Source: Actinomycetospora callitridis
Lineage (GTDB): Bacteria; Actinomycetota; Actinomycetes; Mycobacteriales; Pseudonocardiaceae
Direction of reading: 5' to 3'
DNA: 64,000 bases
NCBI RefSeq assembly: GCF_028737265.1
Contig: NZ_JAQZAK010000001.1
Span: 1,116,001-1,180,000 of the forward strand
Each line of letters begins with the position of its first letter. The stretch's first letter is position 1. A program made the position numbers and the translations under genes. The notes beneath the pieces are model-generated. The model did not search any database, was not told the DNA's origin, and worked only from the letters and a program-made list of their open reading frames with translations. Shown here piece after piece: positions 45,382 through 54,464 of the stretch.

Positions 45382-45813
45382 GTGCTCGCCATCCACCGCA
45401 TCAACGTCTGGGTCCACGACCAGCGGGTCGCCCTGGAGTTCTGGACGCGCAAGGTCGGGTTCGAGCTCCGGGCGGACGCGACCTTCCCCGAGCTCGGCGG
45501 CTTCCGCTGGCTGACCGTCGGGCCACCGGGGCAGGCCGACCTGGAGCTCGTGCTGATGGCGGTCCCGGAGCCGCCGGTGCTCGCGCGCGAGCAGACCGAG
45601 CTCATCCGCTCCGTGATGTCCCAGGGCCTGGCCGGTGCGATCTTCCTGGCGACCGACGACGTGCGGCGCGACCACGAGCTGCTCACGGCCCGGGGAGTCG
45701 AGTTCACCGAACCCCCCGAGGCGCGGCCCTACGGCATCGACGCCGGGTTCCGCGATCCCTCGGGCAACCAGGTGCGGCTGACCCAGGTCCTCACGGGCGG
45801 GGCTCCGGCATGA
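45382..45813 (+). CDS. VOC-fold protein
   Basis: A 143-residue glyoxalase/bleomycin-resistance-fold protein. The pattern IHRINVWVHDQRVALEFW at the N-terminus and FRDPSGNQVRLTQ at the C-terminus are typical. Metal ligands are probably the first His and the terminal Glu-like positions, but cannot be fixed. GTG 45382 has TAACGT seven bases upstream. Overlap of the stop with the next start (ATGA) makes an AraC-VOC-DinB operon likely. Confidence 0.85.
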   Translation: MLAIHRINVWVHDQRVALEFWTRKVGFELRADATFPELGGFRWLTVGPPGQADLELVLMAVPEPPVLAREQTELIRSVMSQGLAGAIFLATDDVRRDHELLTARGVEFTEPPEARPYGIDAGFRDPSGNQVRLTQVLTGGAPA

Positions 45814-46406
45814 GCACCAGCACGCTCGACGCCCTGGTCGCGGCCGAGTTCACGGCGTTGGCGGACGCGCTCGAGCCGCTCGGGCCCGACCGCTGGTCGG
45901 CGGACTCGCTGTGTGCGGGGTGGACGGTCGCCCACGTCGTCGCCCACCTGACGATGGCCGCGCGCTACCCGGCCGACCGCTTCGCGGCCGAGCTCGCCGC
46001 CGACGGGTACGACTTCACCCGCACCTCCGACCGCCTCGCGGCGGCCGACGGGACGCTGCTGCCCACCGCGCTGATCGCGGACCTGCGCAGCGACACGATG
46101 GCCTCCTTCGCCCAGCCCGGTGGCGGGATGGCCGGCTCGCTGAGCCACGTGGTGATCCACGGACTCGACGTGACGGTGCCGCTGGCCCTCGGGCGGGTCG
46201 GTGCCGACGAGGCCGCCGCGGCGGTCCTCGATCAGCTCGTCGCCCCGGGCGGGCGCACCGTCTTCGGAGTCGACACGGCCGGTCTCGCCCTCAGCGCCAC
46301 CGACCTGGCCTGGACGCACGGGCGGGGGACGCCGGTGGCCGCGAGCGCCGCCGAGCTGATCCTCGCGCTCGCCGGCAGGCAGGGTGGCGCGCGCCTCGTC
46401 CGCTGA
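45810..46406 (+). CDS. DinB/maleylpyruvate isomerase-family protein (mycothiol-type)
   Basis: A 198-residue helical-bundle protein of the maleylpyruvate isomerase/DinB superfamily common in actinobacteria. LCAGWTVAHVVAHLTMAARYP supplies one metal-ligand histidine region and LSHVVIHGLDVTVPL another. Related proteins use mycothiol in isomerisation or detoxification, so the enzyme may process a mycothiol adduct together with the preceding VOC protein. It starts at ATG 45810 in an ATGA overlap. Confidence 0.82.
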   Translation: MSTSTLDALVAAEFTALADALEPLGPDRWSADSLCAGWTVAHVVAHLTMAARYPADRFAAELAADGYDFTRTSDRLAAADGTLLPTALIADLRSDTMASFAQPGGGMAGSLSHVVIHGLDVTVPLALGRVGADEAAAAVLDQLVAPGGRTVFGVDTAGLALSATDLAWTHGRGTPVAASAAELILALAGRQGGARLVR

Positions 46407-46454
46407 GGCGCCTCCCGGCCCGCGTCCCCACGCCGCAGGCCGCAGGATGGAGAC

Positions 46455-47159
46455 GTGACGCTCCCGCGCCTCGACCGCGTCCGCCCCGCCACCCGGCGTC
46501 CCGTGACCGGCGCCGTCGTCGTCCTCCACGGCGGGAGCCCGGACAACCGGGACGCCGCCGACGGCCTGCGGCTGCCCTACCTGCGGATGGTGCCGTTCGC
46601 GCGGAGCCTCGCGTCCGCCGGAGCCCGCCGCGGGGTGGACGTCGGCCTGCTGCGCTACCGCTACCGCGGCTGGAACGCCCCCGACCTCGACCCCGTGCAG
46701 GACGCCCGCTGGGCCCTGCGCGACCTGCGGCAGCGTCACGGCGACGTGCCCGTCGTGCTGGTCGGGCACTCGATGGGCGGGCGCGCCGCACTGCGCGTCG
46801 GCGGCGACGAGGGCGTGGTCGGCGTCGCCGGGCTGGCGCCGTGGATCGAGCGCGGCGAGCCCTGGGAGCACCTCGCGGGCCGGACGGTGCTGATCGCCCA
46901 CGGCGACCGCGAGCGCATGACCTCCCCGCAGGCCTCCCGGTGGTTCGCCGGCCGGGTGGCGACGATCTCCGATCGCGTCGCCCGCTTCGACGTCCTCGGC
47001 GACGGCCACACGATGCTGCGGCGGGCGTCCGACTGGCACGACCTCGTCACACACTTCGCCCTCGGGGCCCTCGGACTCGAACCGTTCACCGAGCCCGTCG
47101 CGAAAGCGATGGCGGCAGGGGATCCGGAGGGACTGGAGGTCCCCCTGGAGAATCCGTAG
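46455..47159 (+). CDS. Alpha/beta hydrolase, dienelactone-like group
   Basis: A 234-residue alpha/beta hydrolase: VVLHGGSPDNRDA near the N-terminus, nucleophile in VGHSMGGRAA, a late Asp in AHGDRERMTSP and His in LGDGHTML. It resembles intracellular esterases of the DLH group. GTG 46455 has CAGGAT six bases before it, the leaderless pattern. The FAD oxidoreductase begins 21 bp downstream with its own ribosome site, so the gene probably leads that operon. Confidence 0.85.
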   Translation: MTLPRLDRVRPATRRPVTGAVVVLHGGSPDNRDAADGLRLPYLRMVPFARSLASAGARRGVDVGLLRYRYRGWNAPDLDPVQDARWALRDLRQRHGDVPVVLVGHSMGGRAALRVGGDEGVVGVAGLAPWIERGEPWEHLAGRTVLIAHGDRERMTSPQASRWFAGRVATISDRVARFDVLGDGHTMLRRASDWHDLVTHFALGALGLEPFTEPVAKAMAAGDPEGLEVPLENP

Positions 47160-47180
47160 GGATTCGGGTGAGGAGCAGGC

Positions 47181-48422
47181 ATGCGGGAGCGGGTCGCGGT
47201 CATCGGTGCGGGGGTCTCGGGACTCACCGCGGCCTACCTGCTCCAGCGGCGGTACGACGTCACCCTGTTCGAGGCGGAAGGTCGTCTCGGCGGGCACGCG
47301 CACACCCACGAGCTCGACACCGTCGCGGTCGACTCCGGGTTCATCGTCCACAACGACGTCACCTACCCGAACCTGCTGCGGCTGTTCTCCGAGCTCGGGG
47401 TCGCGACGCAGGACTCCGAGATGAGCATGAGCGTCCGCGACGAGGCCACCGGCCTCGAGTACGCGGGCGCCCGGGGCGTGCAGGGTCTCTTCGCCCAGCC
47501 GCGCAACCTCGCGAACCCGCGCTACCTGCGGATGCTCGGCGAGGTCCTGCGCTTCCACCGCCAGGCCCGCGCGGTGGTGGACGGATCGTCGCCGCTCGCC
47601 GAGAACGTCACGTTCGGCGAGTTCCTCGACGCCGGCGGCTACTCGCCCTACTTCGTCGAGACCTTCGCGGTGCCGGTGGTGTCCGCGGTCTGGTCGTCGG
47701 GGCCGGAGCTCTCGCGGCAGTACCCGGCGCGCTACCTGTTCACGTTCCTCGCGAACCACGGCATGCTCTCGATCGGCGGTTCGCACCGCTGGCGAACCGT
47801 CGTCGGCGGCTCGCGCACCTACGTCGAGCGGGCCGCGAAGGGCCTGTCGGCGGTGGAGGTGTCGACGCCGGTCCGGGCGGTGGTGCGCAGCGGGGACGAG
47901 GTGCGCGTCCGCGACGACGCCGACGTCGAGCGCCGCTTCGACCGCGTCGTCGTCGCCACCCACGCCCCGGACGCGCTGCGCCTGCTCTTCGCGCCGACCG
48001 CCGAGCAGGTCTCGGTGCTCGGGGCCTTCCGCTACTCGCCCAACGAGACCCTGCTGCACACCGACACCTCGGTGCTCCCGCGCGCCGAGGGGGCCCGGGC
48101 GTCGTGGAACCTGCTGCGCGTGCCGGGGGAGTCGAAGGTGCTGGTCAGCTACGACATGACGCGGCTGATGCGGTTGCCCGGACTCGAGACCTACGTCGTC
48201 ACCCTCAACGCGACCGACCGGATCGACCCGTCGAAGGTCATCGCCCGCATGGACTACGAGCACCCCGCCTACACCCCGGAGTCGGTCGCGGCCCAGAACC
48301 GGTTGCCGGGCCTGAACGACGACCGGATCGCCTTCGCCGGCGCGTACCAGGGCTGGGGCTTCCACGAGGACGGTTGCGCCTCGGGGGTGCGCGCCGCCGC
48401 CGCCCTCGGCGTGACGTGGTGA
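47181..48422 (+). CDS. FAD-dependent amine oxidase-like oxidoreductase (Rv0449c/BfaA-like)
   Basis: A 413-residue flavoprotein with an N-terminal FAD dinucleotide fold (VIGAGVSGLTAAYLL) and amine-oxidase-type C-terminal helices (YEHPAYTPESV, FAGAYQGWGFHEDG). The family works with UfaA1-type methyltransferases to reduce the 10-methylene intermediate to a 10-methyl chain. The neighbouring DUF1365 gene matches M. tuberculosis Rv0448c, and the cfa and DUF1295 genes are nearby. ATG 47181 follows GAGGAG at a suitable distance. It overlaps DUF1365 by four bases. Confidence 0.88.
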   Translation: MRERVAVIGAGVSGLTAAYLLQRRYDVTLFEAEGRLGGHAHTHELDTVAVDSGFIVHNDVTYPNLLRLFSELGVATQDSEMSMSVRDEATGLEYAGARGVQGLFAQPRNLANPRYLRMLGEVLRFHRQARAVVDGSSPLAENVTFGEFLDAGGYSPYFVETFAVPVVSAVWSSGPELSRQYPARYLFTFLANHGMLSIGGSHRWRTVVGGSRTYVERAAKGLSAVEVSTPVRAVVRSGDEVRVRDDADVERRFDRVVVATHAPDALRLLFAPTAEQVSVLGAFRYSPNETLLHTDTSVLPRAEGARASWNLLRVPGESKVLVSYDMTRLMRLPGLETYVVTLNATDRIDPSKVIARMDYEHPAYTPESVAAQNRLPGLNDDRIAFAGAYQGWGFHEDGCASGVRAAAALGVTW

Positions 48423-49168
48423 GCTGGCTCTACGAGGCCGAGGTCGGGCACCAGCGCCGCGAGGGCCTCGACGACGCCTTCACCCACCGGCTGTACCTGT
48501 GGCTCGTCGACCTCGACGACCTGCCCCGCCTGCCCGCGCCGCTCCGGCCGTTCGCGCGGTTCCGGGCCGCCGACCACATCGGGCACCCCGACCGCACGAT
48601 CCGCGAGAACCTCGACGCGTTCCTCGCCGCGCGGGGGATGGAGCGGCCCGCGCGGGTCCTCATGCTCGCCCACGCCCGCGTGCTCGGGTGGGTGTTCAAC
48701 CCGATCACGCTCTACTGGTGCCGCGACGCCGACGGCGCGCTCGTCGCCGTCGTCGCCGAGGTGCACAACACCTACGGCGGGCGCCACCACTACCTGCTCG
48801 ACGTCTCCGACGACCCGGAGGCCGGCCGCGCCCGCGTCGACAAGGACTTCTACGTCTCGCCGTTCTTCCCCGTCGACGGCGAGTACCGGATGCGCGTGCC
48901 GGAGCCGGGGGAGACGCTCTCGGCGACGATCGTGCTGCGCCGCGAGGGCGGGACGGCGTTCGTCGCCACGCTGCGCGGCCGGCGGCGCCCCGTCACGGCG
49001 CGCACGGTGCTCGCCGCCGTCCTGCGGCACCCGGCGGTGACGCTGCGCGTATCGGCGGCCATCCGGCACCGGGGCCTCCGGTTGTGGGCCCGCGGCCTGC
49101 CGGTGATCGCCCGCCGTCCCGTCGACACCGGGCGCGGGCTCGATCAGCTCGCCCCGACCCGGCGCTGA
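48419..49168 (+). CDS. DUF1365 protein (Rv0448c-like)
   Basis: A 249-residue protein of the DUF1365 family, which nearly always accompanies the FAD oxidoreductase and CFA-type genes. Hallmarks are HRLYLWLVDLDDLP, VLGWVFNPITLYWC, EVHNTYGGRHHYLL and DKDFYVSPFFPVDGEY. Biochemical role is unproven; an accessory role in fatty-acid methyl branching is inferred. GTG 48419 overlaps the oxidoreductase stop (GTGA). The strong hairpin at 49177-49215 follows. Confidence 0.88.
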   Translation: MSWLYEAEVGHQRREGLDDAFTHRLYLWLVDLDDLPRLPAPLRPFARFRAADHIGHPDRTIRENLDAFLAARGMERPARVLMLAHARVLGWVFNPITLYWCRDADGALVAVVAEVHNTYGGRHHYLLDVSDDPEAGRARVDKDFYVSPFFPVDGEYRMRVPEPGETLSATIVLRREGGTAFVATLRGRRRPVTARTVLAAVLRHPAVTLRVSAAIRHRGLRLWARGLPVIARRPVDTGRGLDQLAPTRR

Positions 49169-49176
49169 GGCGGTTA

Positions 49177-49215
49177 CTGGCTGGTAGCGCTCGCTCGGCG
49201 AGCGATACCAGCCAG
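49177..49215 (+). terminator. Compound hairpin after DUF1365
   Basis: Outer 10-bp stem ctggctggta/taccagccag (49177-49186 with 49206-49215), one mismatched pair, then a seven-bp stem cgctcgc/gcgagcg with a three-base loop. It starts eight bp after the stop. Confidence 0.75.
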
Positions 49216-49237
49216 AAGGCAGGCACACTGCCTCGCC

Positions 49238-49765
49238 GTGACCGCTCCGCTCACCATCCGCGTCGCCGAGGCCGCCGACGTGGACTCCCTGCTCGCCCTC
49301 GTGCACAGCGCCTACCGGGGTCCGTCGGGCCGCGAGGGCTGGACGTCCGAGGCCGACCTCATCGACGGCCCGCGCACCACCCGCGAGCTGCTCGCCGCCG
49401 ACGTGGCCGACCCGTCGATCTCCGTGCTCGTCGCCGGCGACCTGCTCGGCTGCGCCGCCGTCACCCACGAGGCCAGCGCGTCGACGGCGTCGTTCGGCCT
49501 GTTCGCGGTGCGGCCCGGTCTCCAGGGCGGGGGCGTCGGGTCGGCGCTCCTCGCCGCGGCCGAGGACCACGCCCGCGAACGGGGTGCGACGGTCATGGAG
49601 ATGCTCGTCATCGACCGCCGCGAGGAGCTCATCGCCTGGTACGAGCGCCGGGGCTACGCGCGCACGGGGGAGACCCGCCCGTTCCCCTACGGCGCGGAGG
49701 GCGTGGGCGAGCCGCGGGACGACGACTTCAGGTTCGCCGTGCTCGCCAAGAATCTGGGACGCTGA
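49238..49765 (+). CDS. GNAT acetyltransferase
   Basis: A 175-residue acetyltransferase. Motif A appears as FAVRPGLQGGGVGSALLAAAE, followed by MEMLVIDRREELIAWYERRGYARTGE. This profile (VIDRREELIAWYERRGY) resembles aminoglycoside or small-amine GNATs; substrate not known. GTG 49238 has CACACT eight bases upstream. The HhH-GPD gene begins five bases after its stop, so the two are likely cotranscribed. Confidence 0.85.
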   Translation: MTAPLTIRVAEAADVDSLLALVHSAYRGPSGREGWTSEADLIDGPRTTRELLAADVADPSISVLVAGDLLGCAAVTHEASASTASFGLFAVRPGLQGGGVGSALLAAAEDHARERGATVMEMLVIDRREELIAWYERRGYARTGETRPFPYGAEGVGEPRDDDFRFAVLAKNLGR

Positions 49766-49769
49766 CCCG

Positions 49770-50360
49770 GTGCCCGACCTGACCCTCGCGCAGGACGCCG
49801 ACGCCGACGCGGTCCTGAGCTCGAACCCGCTCGCGCTGCTCATCGGCATGCTGCTCGACCAGCAGTTCCCGATGGAGCGCGCGTTCGCCTCGCCCGCCCT
49901 GCTCACCGAGCGCCTCGGCGGCCCGCTCACGGCCGCCGGGATCGCCGAGTACGACACCGAGGCCCTCGTCGCCGCGTTCACCGGCCCGCCGGCGCTGCAC
50001 CGCTACCCGCGCTCGATGGCCGAGCGGGTGCAGGCGCTGTGCCGGACGATCGTGGCCGACTGGGGCGGCGAGGTCGAGCGCCTCTGGACGGACGCCGCCG
50101 ACGGGCGCACGGTGCTCGCGAACCTGCAGTCGCTGCCCGGCTTCGGCAAGCAGAAGGCGCAGATCTTCACGGCGCTGCTCGGCAAGCAGTGCGACGTGCG
50201 CCCGGAGGGCTGGCGCGAGGCCGCGGGCTCGTACGGCGACGACGGCTCGCGCCGCTCGATCGCCGACGTCGTCGACCCCGTCACGCTCGGCGAGGTGCGC
50301 GAGTTCAAGCAGGCGCAGAAGAAGGCGGCCAAGGCCGCGAAGGCCGACGCGCCCTCCTGA
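49770..50360 (+). CDS. HhH-GPD-type base-excision repair protein
   Basis: A 196-residue DNA-glycosylase-like protein. The N-terminal helical part contains LLIGMLLDQQFPMERAF, and the helix-hairpin-helix motif is LQSLPGFGKQKAQIFTALL. A catalytic Asp after the hairpin cannot be assigned with confidence, and the iron-sulphur cysteines of endonuclease III are absent. It may bind damaged bases or be a non-catalytic relative. The C-terminus is a Lys/Ala-rich helix. The start is GTG 49770. Confidence 0.82.
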   Translation: MPDLTLAQDADADAVLSSNPLALLIGMLLDQQFPMERAFASPALLTERLGGPLTAAGIAEYDTEALVAAFTGPPALHRYPRSMAERVQALCRTIVADWGGEVERLWTDAADGRTVLANLQSLPGFGKQKAQIFTALLGKQCDVRPEGWREAAGSYGDDGSRRSIADVVDPVTLGEVREFKQAQKKAAKAAKADAPS

Positions 50361-50448
50361 TCGCCCCCAGGTGGCGCCCGGGGCGCCCAGGGTTGACTCT
50401 GATGGGTGCGGGCACCCGCGCAAGAGCGGTGCCGAGGAGGCGACGAGC

Positions 50449-50874
50449 GTGAACCGACGTCAGGACGACGACGGGCCGATCCTGATCACTCAGGCCCAGG
50501 TCTCGTACGACGAGGAGTTCGCGGCGCGCAAGAAGCGCTATTCGCTGATCATGGCGTGCCGCATCCCGTGCCTCATCCTCGCCGGGGTCTTCGGCATCGC
50601 CTTCCAGTGGCCCTGGGTCGCGGTCGCGTTCATCGTGCTGTCGGTGCCGCTGCCGTGGGTCGCGGTGCTCATCGCGAACGACCGCCCGCCGAAGAAGGCC
50701 GAGAAGGCCAACCGCTACCGCAAGAGCCACCGCGAGCTCGACAGCGTGCCCGACGCGCAGATCATCGAGGCCGCCGAGGTGCTCGACCGGCGCGACCAGC
50801 GCACCGAGTGGCCCCGCCAGTCCCAGCAGGACGGCCCGGCCCACGAACCACCGCGCACGGGCACCGGGGGCTGA
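50449..50874 (+). CDS. DUF3099 membrane protein
   Basis: A 141-residue protein with two adjacent transmembrane helices (about residues 34-54 and 58-80) separated by a short loop, preceded by an ILITQAQVS segment and followed by a basic stretch (DRPPKKAEKANRYRK) and a charged tail. The pattern is DUF3099, an actinobacterial family of unknown role. GTG 50449 follows GAGGAGG at eight bases. It converges with the DUF1996 gene. Confidence 0.78.
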   Translation: MNRRQDDDGPILITQAQVSYDEEFAARKKRYSLIMACRIPCLILAGVFGIAFQWPWVAVAFIVLSVPLPWVAVLIANDRPPKKAEKANRYRKSHRELDSVPDAQIIEAAEVLDRRDQRTEWPRQSQQDGPAHEPPRTGTGG

Positions 50875-50921
50875 TCCTCGCCTCGGCGCGTCCCGGACCG
50901 TGACGTCCGGACGGTCGATGT

Positions 50922-50932
50922 CCTGACCCGCG

Positions 50933-50937
<5 letters not shown>
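50922..50937. terminator. Hairpin at the DUF3099/DUF1996 junction
   Basis: Six-bp stem cctgac/gtcagg with a four-base loop. It overlaps the DUF1996 stop codon region and lies 47 bp past the DUF3099 stop. Confidence 0.4.
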
Positions 50938-52681
<1,744 letters not shown>

Positions 52682-52720
52682 GACCCTCCGTCCGACACCC
52701 CGGCCTCCGCGTCGCGGACG

Positions 52721-53977
52721 CTAGCCGCGGCCCGCGCGGCCCGGTGGCGCTTTCGCGGAACTCGTGGCGCGAGACCGGACCGGGCCCGACCAGGGGTCGC
52801 CGCCCGGAGGCGCGGGGTGCGGCCACGGCCCCGTGCCCGGGCGGGCCTGCCGGACGATCGGCACGGGTCCCGACCAGGGTCCCGACCGTGGTCTCGGCCC
52901 GGCGCGGACCGCGGGTGCCGGGCCGGGCGGCATGTCGAGCACACGCACCGGCCCCGAGGCCGGATCGAGCGGGTGCGGACGTGCGCCACCCCGGCGGGCG
53001 TCCGCGGGCCTCGGCGGCGCCAGGGGGCGGATCTCGGTGCGCTCCGGGTCGTCACCGCCGGTGGTGACGAGGGCCGGCGGCCCCCAGCCGTCGTTCCTCG
53101 CGGGCCGGACCGGCACCAGCGCCGGGACGCCCCGCCGCAGGTCGAGCAGCGGCGTCCAGGGCCAGTACTCCTCGAGGCGGCGGCACCGGGCGCACCCCAG
53201 CCCCAGCACGAGGCCGAACACGAGGTGCCCGACGAGCGAGAGGAGCACGGTGGCCGGCGTCAGCGGGAACATCTGCTGCTGCCCGCGCGGGGCCAGCGCC
53301 ACCGTGGCGACCAGGCCCGTCCACACGGGGAAGACCGCGAACGTCACCGACGCCGCGACGGTGGCGCGCGCGCCCCACCGGCGCAGCCCGGTGGCGGCGA
53401 CGAGCACGAAGAACGCGACCCCGATGCCGCCGCCGTCGCCGACGTAGCGCCACAGGTAGCCCACGACCGCGCCGACCACCGGGGACCCGGGGCCGGCGGC
53501 GGAACCGGAGCCGAGGATCCACGTGCCCACGCGCGGGATGAAGTCGCCCCACCAGCCCAGCAGGTAGACGGTGTCCAGGCGCACCGCGTCGTAGACCAGC
53601 GTCGCCAGCACCCCCCACATCGCCCCGGAGAGCAGCAGCCGCTCCTCGCCGGAGGGGGAGAACACGCCGAGCAGCAGGGTGACCAGCGTCAACGGCACCA
53701 CGAGCAGGCCGGCCGTCACGTTCATCGGGGCGATCCCGAACACGTGCGCGGAGATTGCGAGCAGCGGCAGCGCGGCCACGAGGAGGTGCAGGCCCAGCCG
53801 GAGCAGGCGCGCGCGGTGCTCGGCGACGAAGGCGTGGACGGCCTCGAATCGCGACCCCGGGCCGTCGGGCAGCTCGCCGGCCAACTCGTCGGACGGCCAG
53901 GGGGCGGGCGGCCGGGCCAACGGACGCGCCACGCCGGGACGAGCGAGGGGATGGGCCGACCGGGCCGGCTCGGCCAT
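52721..53977 (-). CDS. Polytopic membrane protein with Pro-rich tail
   Basis: A 418-residue protein of no recognised family. About six hydrophobic helices lie between residues 58 and 280; loops include VFSPSGEERLLLSGAMWG and LLGWWGDFIPRVGTWILG. A CARCRRLEEY segment follows, then a Pro/Arg/Gly-rich cytoplasmic tail of about 120 residues. ATG 53977 has AGGAGGAG five bases upstream; longer in-frame extension upstream has no ribosome site. It lies 39 bp upstream of the DUF1996 gene on the same strand, so the two may form a surface-protein operon. Confidence 0.65.
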   Translation of the reverse strand: MAEPARSAHPLARPGVARPLARPPAPWPSDELAGELPDGPGSRFEAVHAFVAEHRARLLRLGLHLLVAALPLLAISAHVFGIAPMNVTAGLLVVPLTLVTLLLGVFSPSGEERLLLSGAMWGVLATLVYDAVRLDTVYLLGWWGDFIPRVGTWILGSGSAAGPGSPVVGAVVGYLWRYVGDGGGIGVAFFVLVAATGLRRWGARATVAASVTFAVFPVWTGLVATVALAPRGQQQMFPLTPATVLLSLVGHLVFGLVLGLGCARCRRLEEYWPWTPLLDLRRGVPALVPVRPARNDGWGPPALVTTGGDDPERTEIRPLAPPRPADARRGGARPHPLDPASGPVRVLDMPPGPAPAVRAGPRPRSGPWSGPVPIVRQARPGTGPWPHPAPPGGDPWSGPVRSRATSSAKAPPGRAGRG

Positions 53978-54137
53978 GAGCACTCCTCCTCGACCGGGGA
54001 CGGGTGCGCTCACCGTGACAGCCCGGTCGGCGGTGTGGGTGCCGTTCGGTGCGATCCGCCCCCGGCGTCCGGGGACTCTGCGCGACGGGCCTCCCGGCGT
54101 GCCCCCACCGTCGGGGTCGTGGGGCATCATGGAGCCC

Positions 54138-54386
54138 ATGAGCCAGACCACCGTGCTTCCCGACACCCGGCCCCAGGGGACCGACCGCACGGGTGACGAC
54201 GACCCGAAGATGTTCCACTACGTCCGGAAGAACAAGGTCGCCGAGTCGGCGGTCACCGGGTCGATGGTGGTGGCCCTCTGCGGCGAGACCTTCCCGGTCA
54301 CGCGCTCGCCCAAGCCGGGCTCGCCCGTCTGCCCGGCCTGCAAGGAGATCTTCAGCAAGATGCGGCCCGGCGACGACGGCGAGTAG
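54138..54386 (+). CDS. DUF3039 protein
   Basis: An 82-residue protein of the DUF3039 family. Conserved segments are FHYVRKNKV, VALCGETFPV and PVCPACKEIF; the cysteines probably form a small zinc site. ATG 54138 is preferred because CATCAT ends seven bases before it, which fits a leaderless start; ATG 54129 is an alternative. It lies 78 bp before the SF2 helicase gene on the same strand, a pair I believe recurs in actinobacteria. Function is unknown. Confidence 0.85.
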   Translation: MSQTTVLPDTRPQGTDRTGDDDPKMFHYVRKNKVAESAVTGSMVVALCGETFPVTRSPKPGSPVCPACKEIFSKMRPGDDGE

Positions 54387-54464
54387 GTCCCTCCGGACCC
54401 CCTCCGACGGCCGCCCCGGAACCGGGCCGCCGTCGTCCCCGTCCGACGTCTGCCCGGAGGGCCC

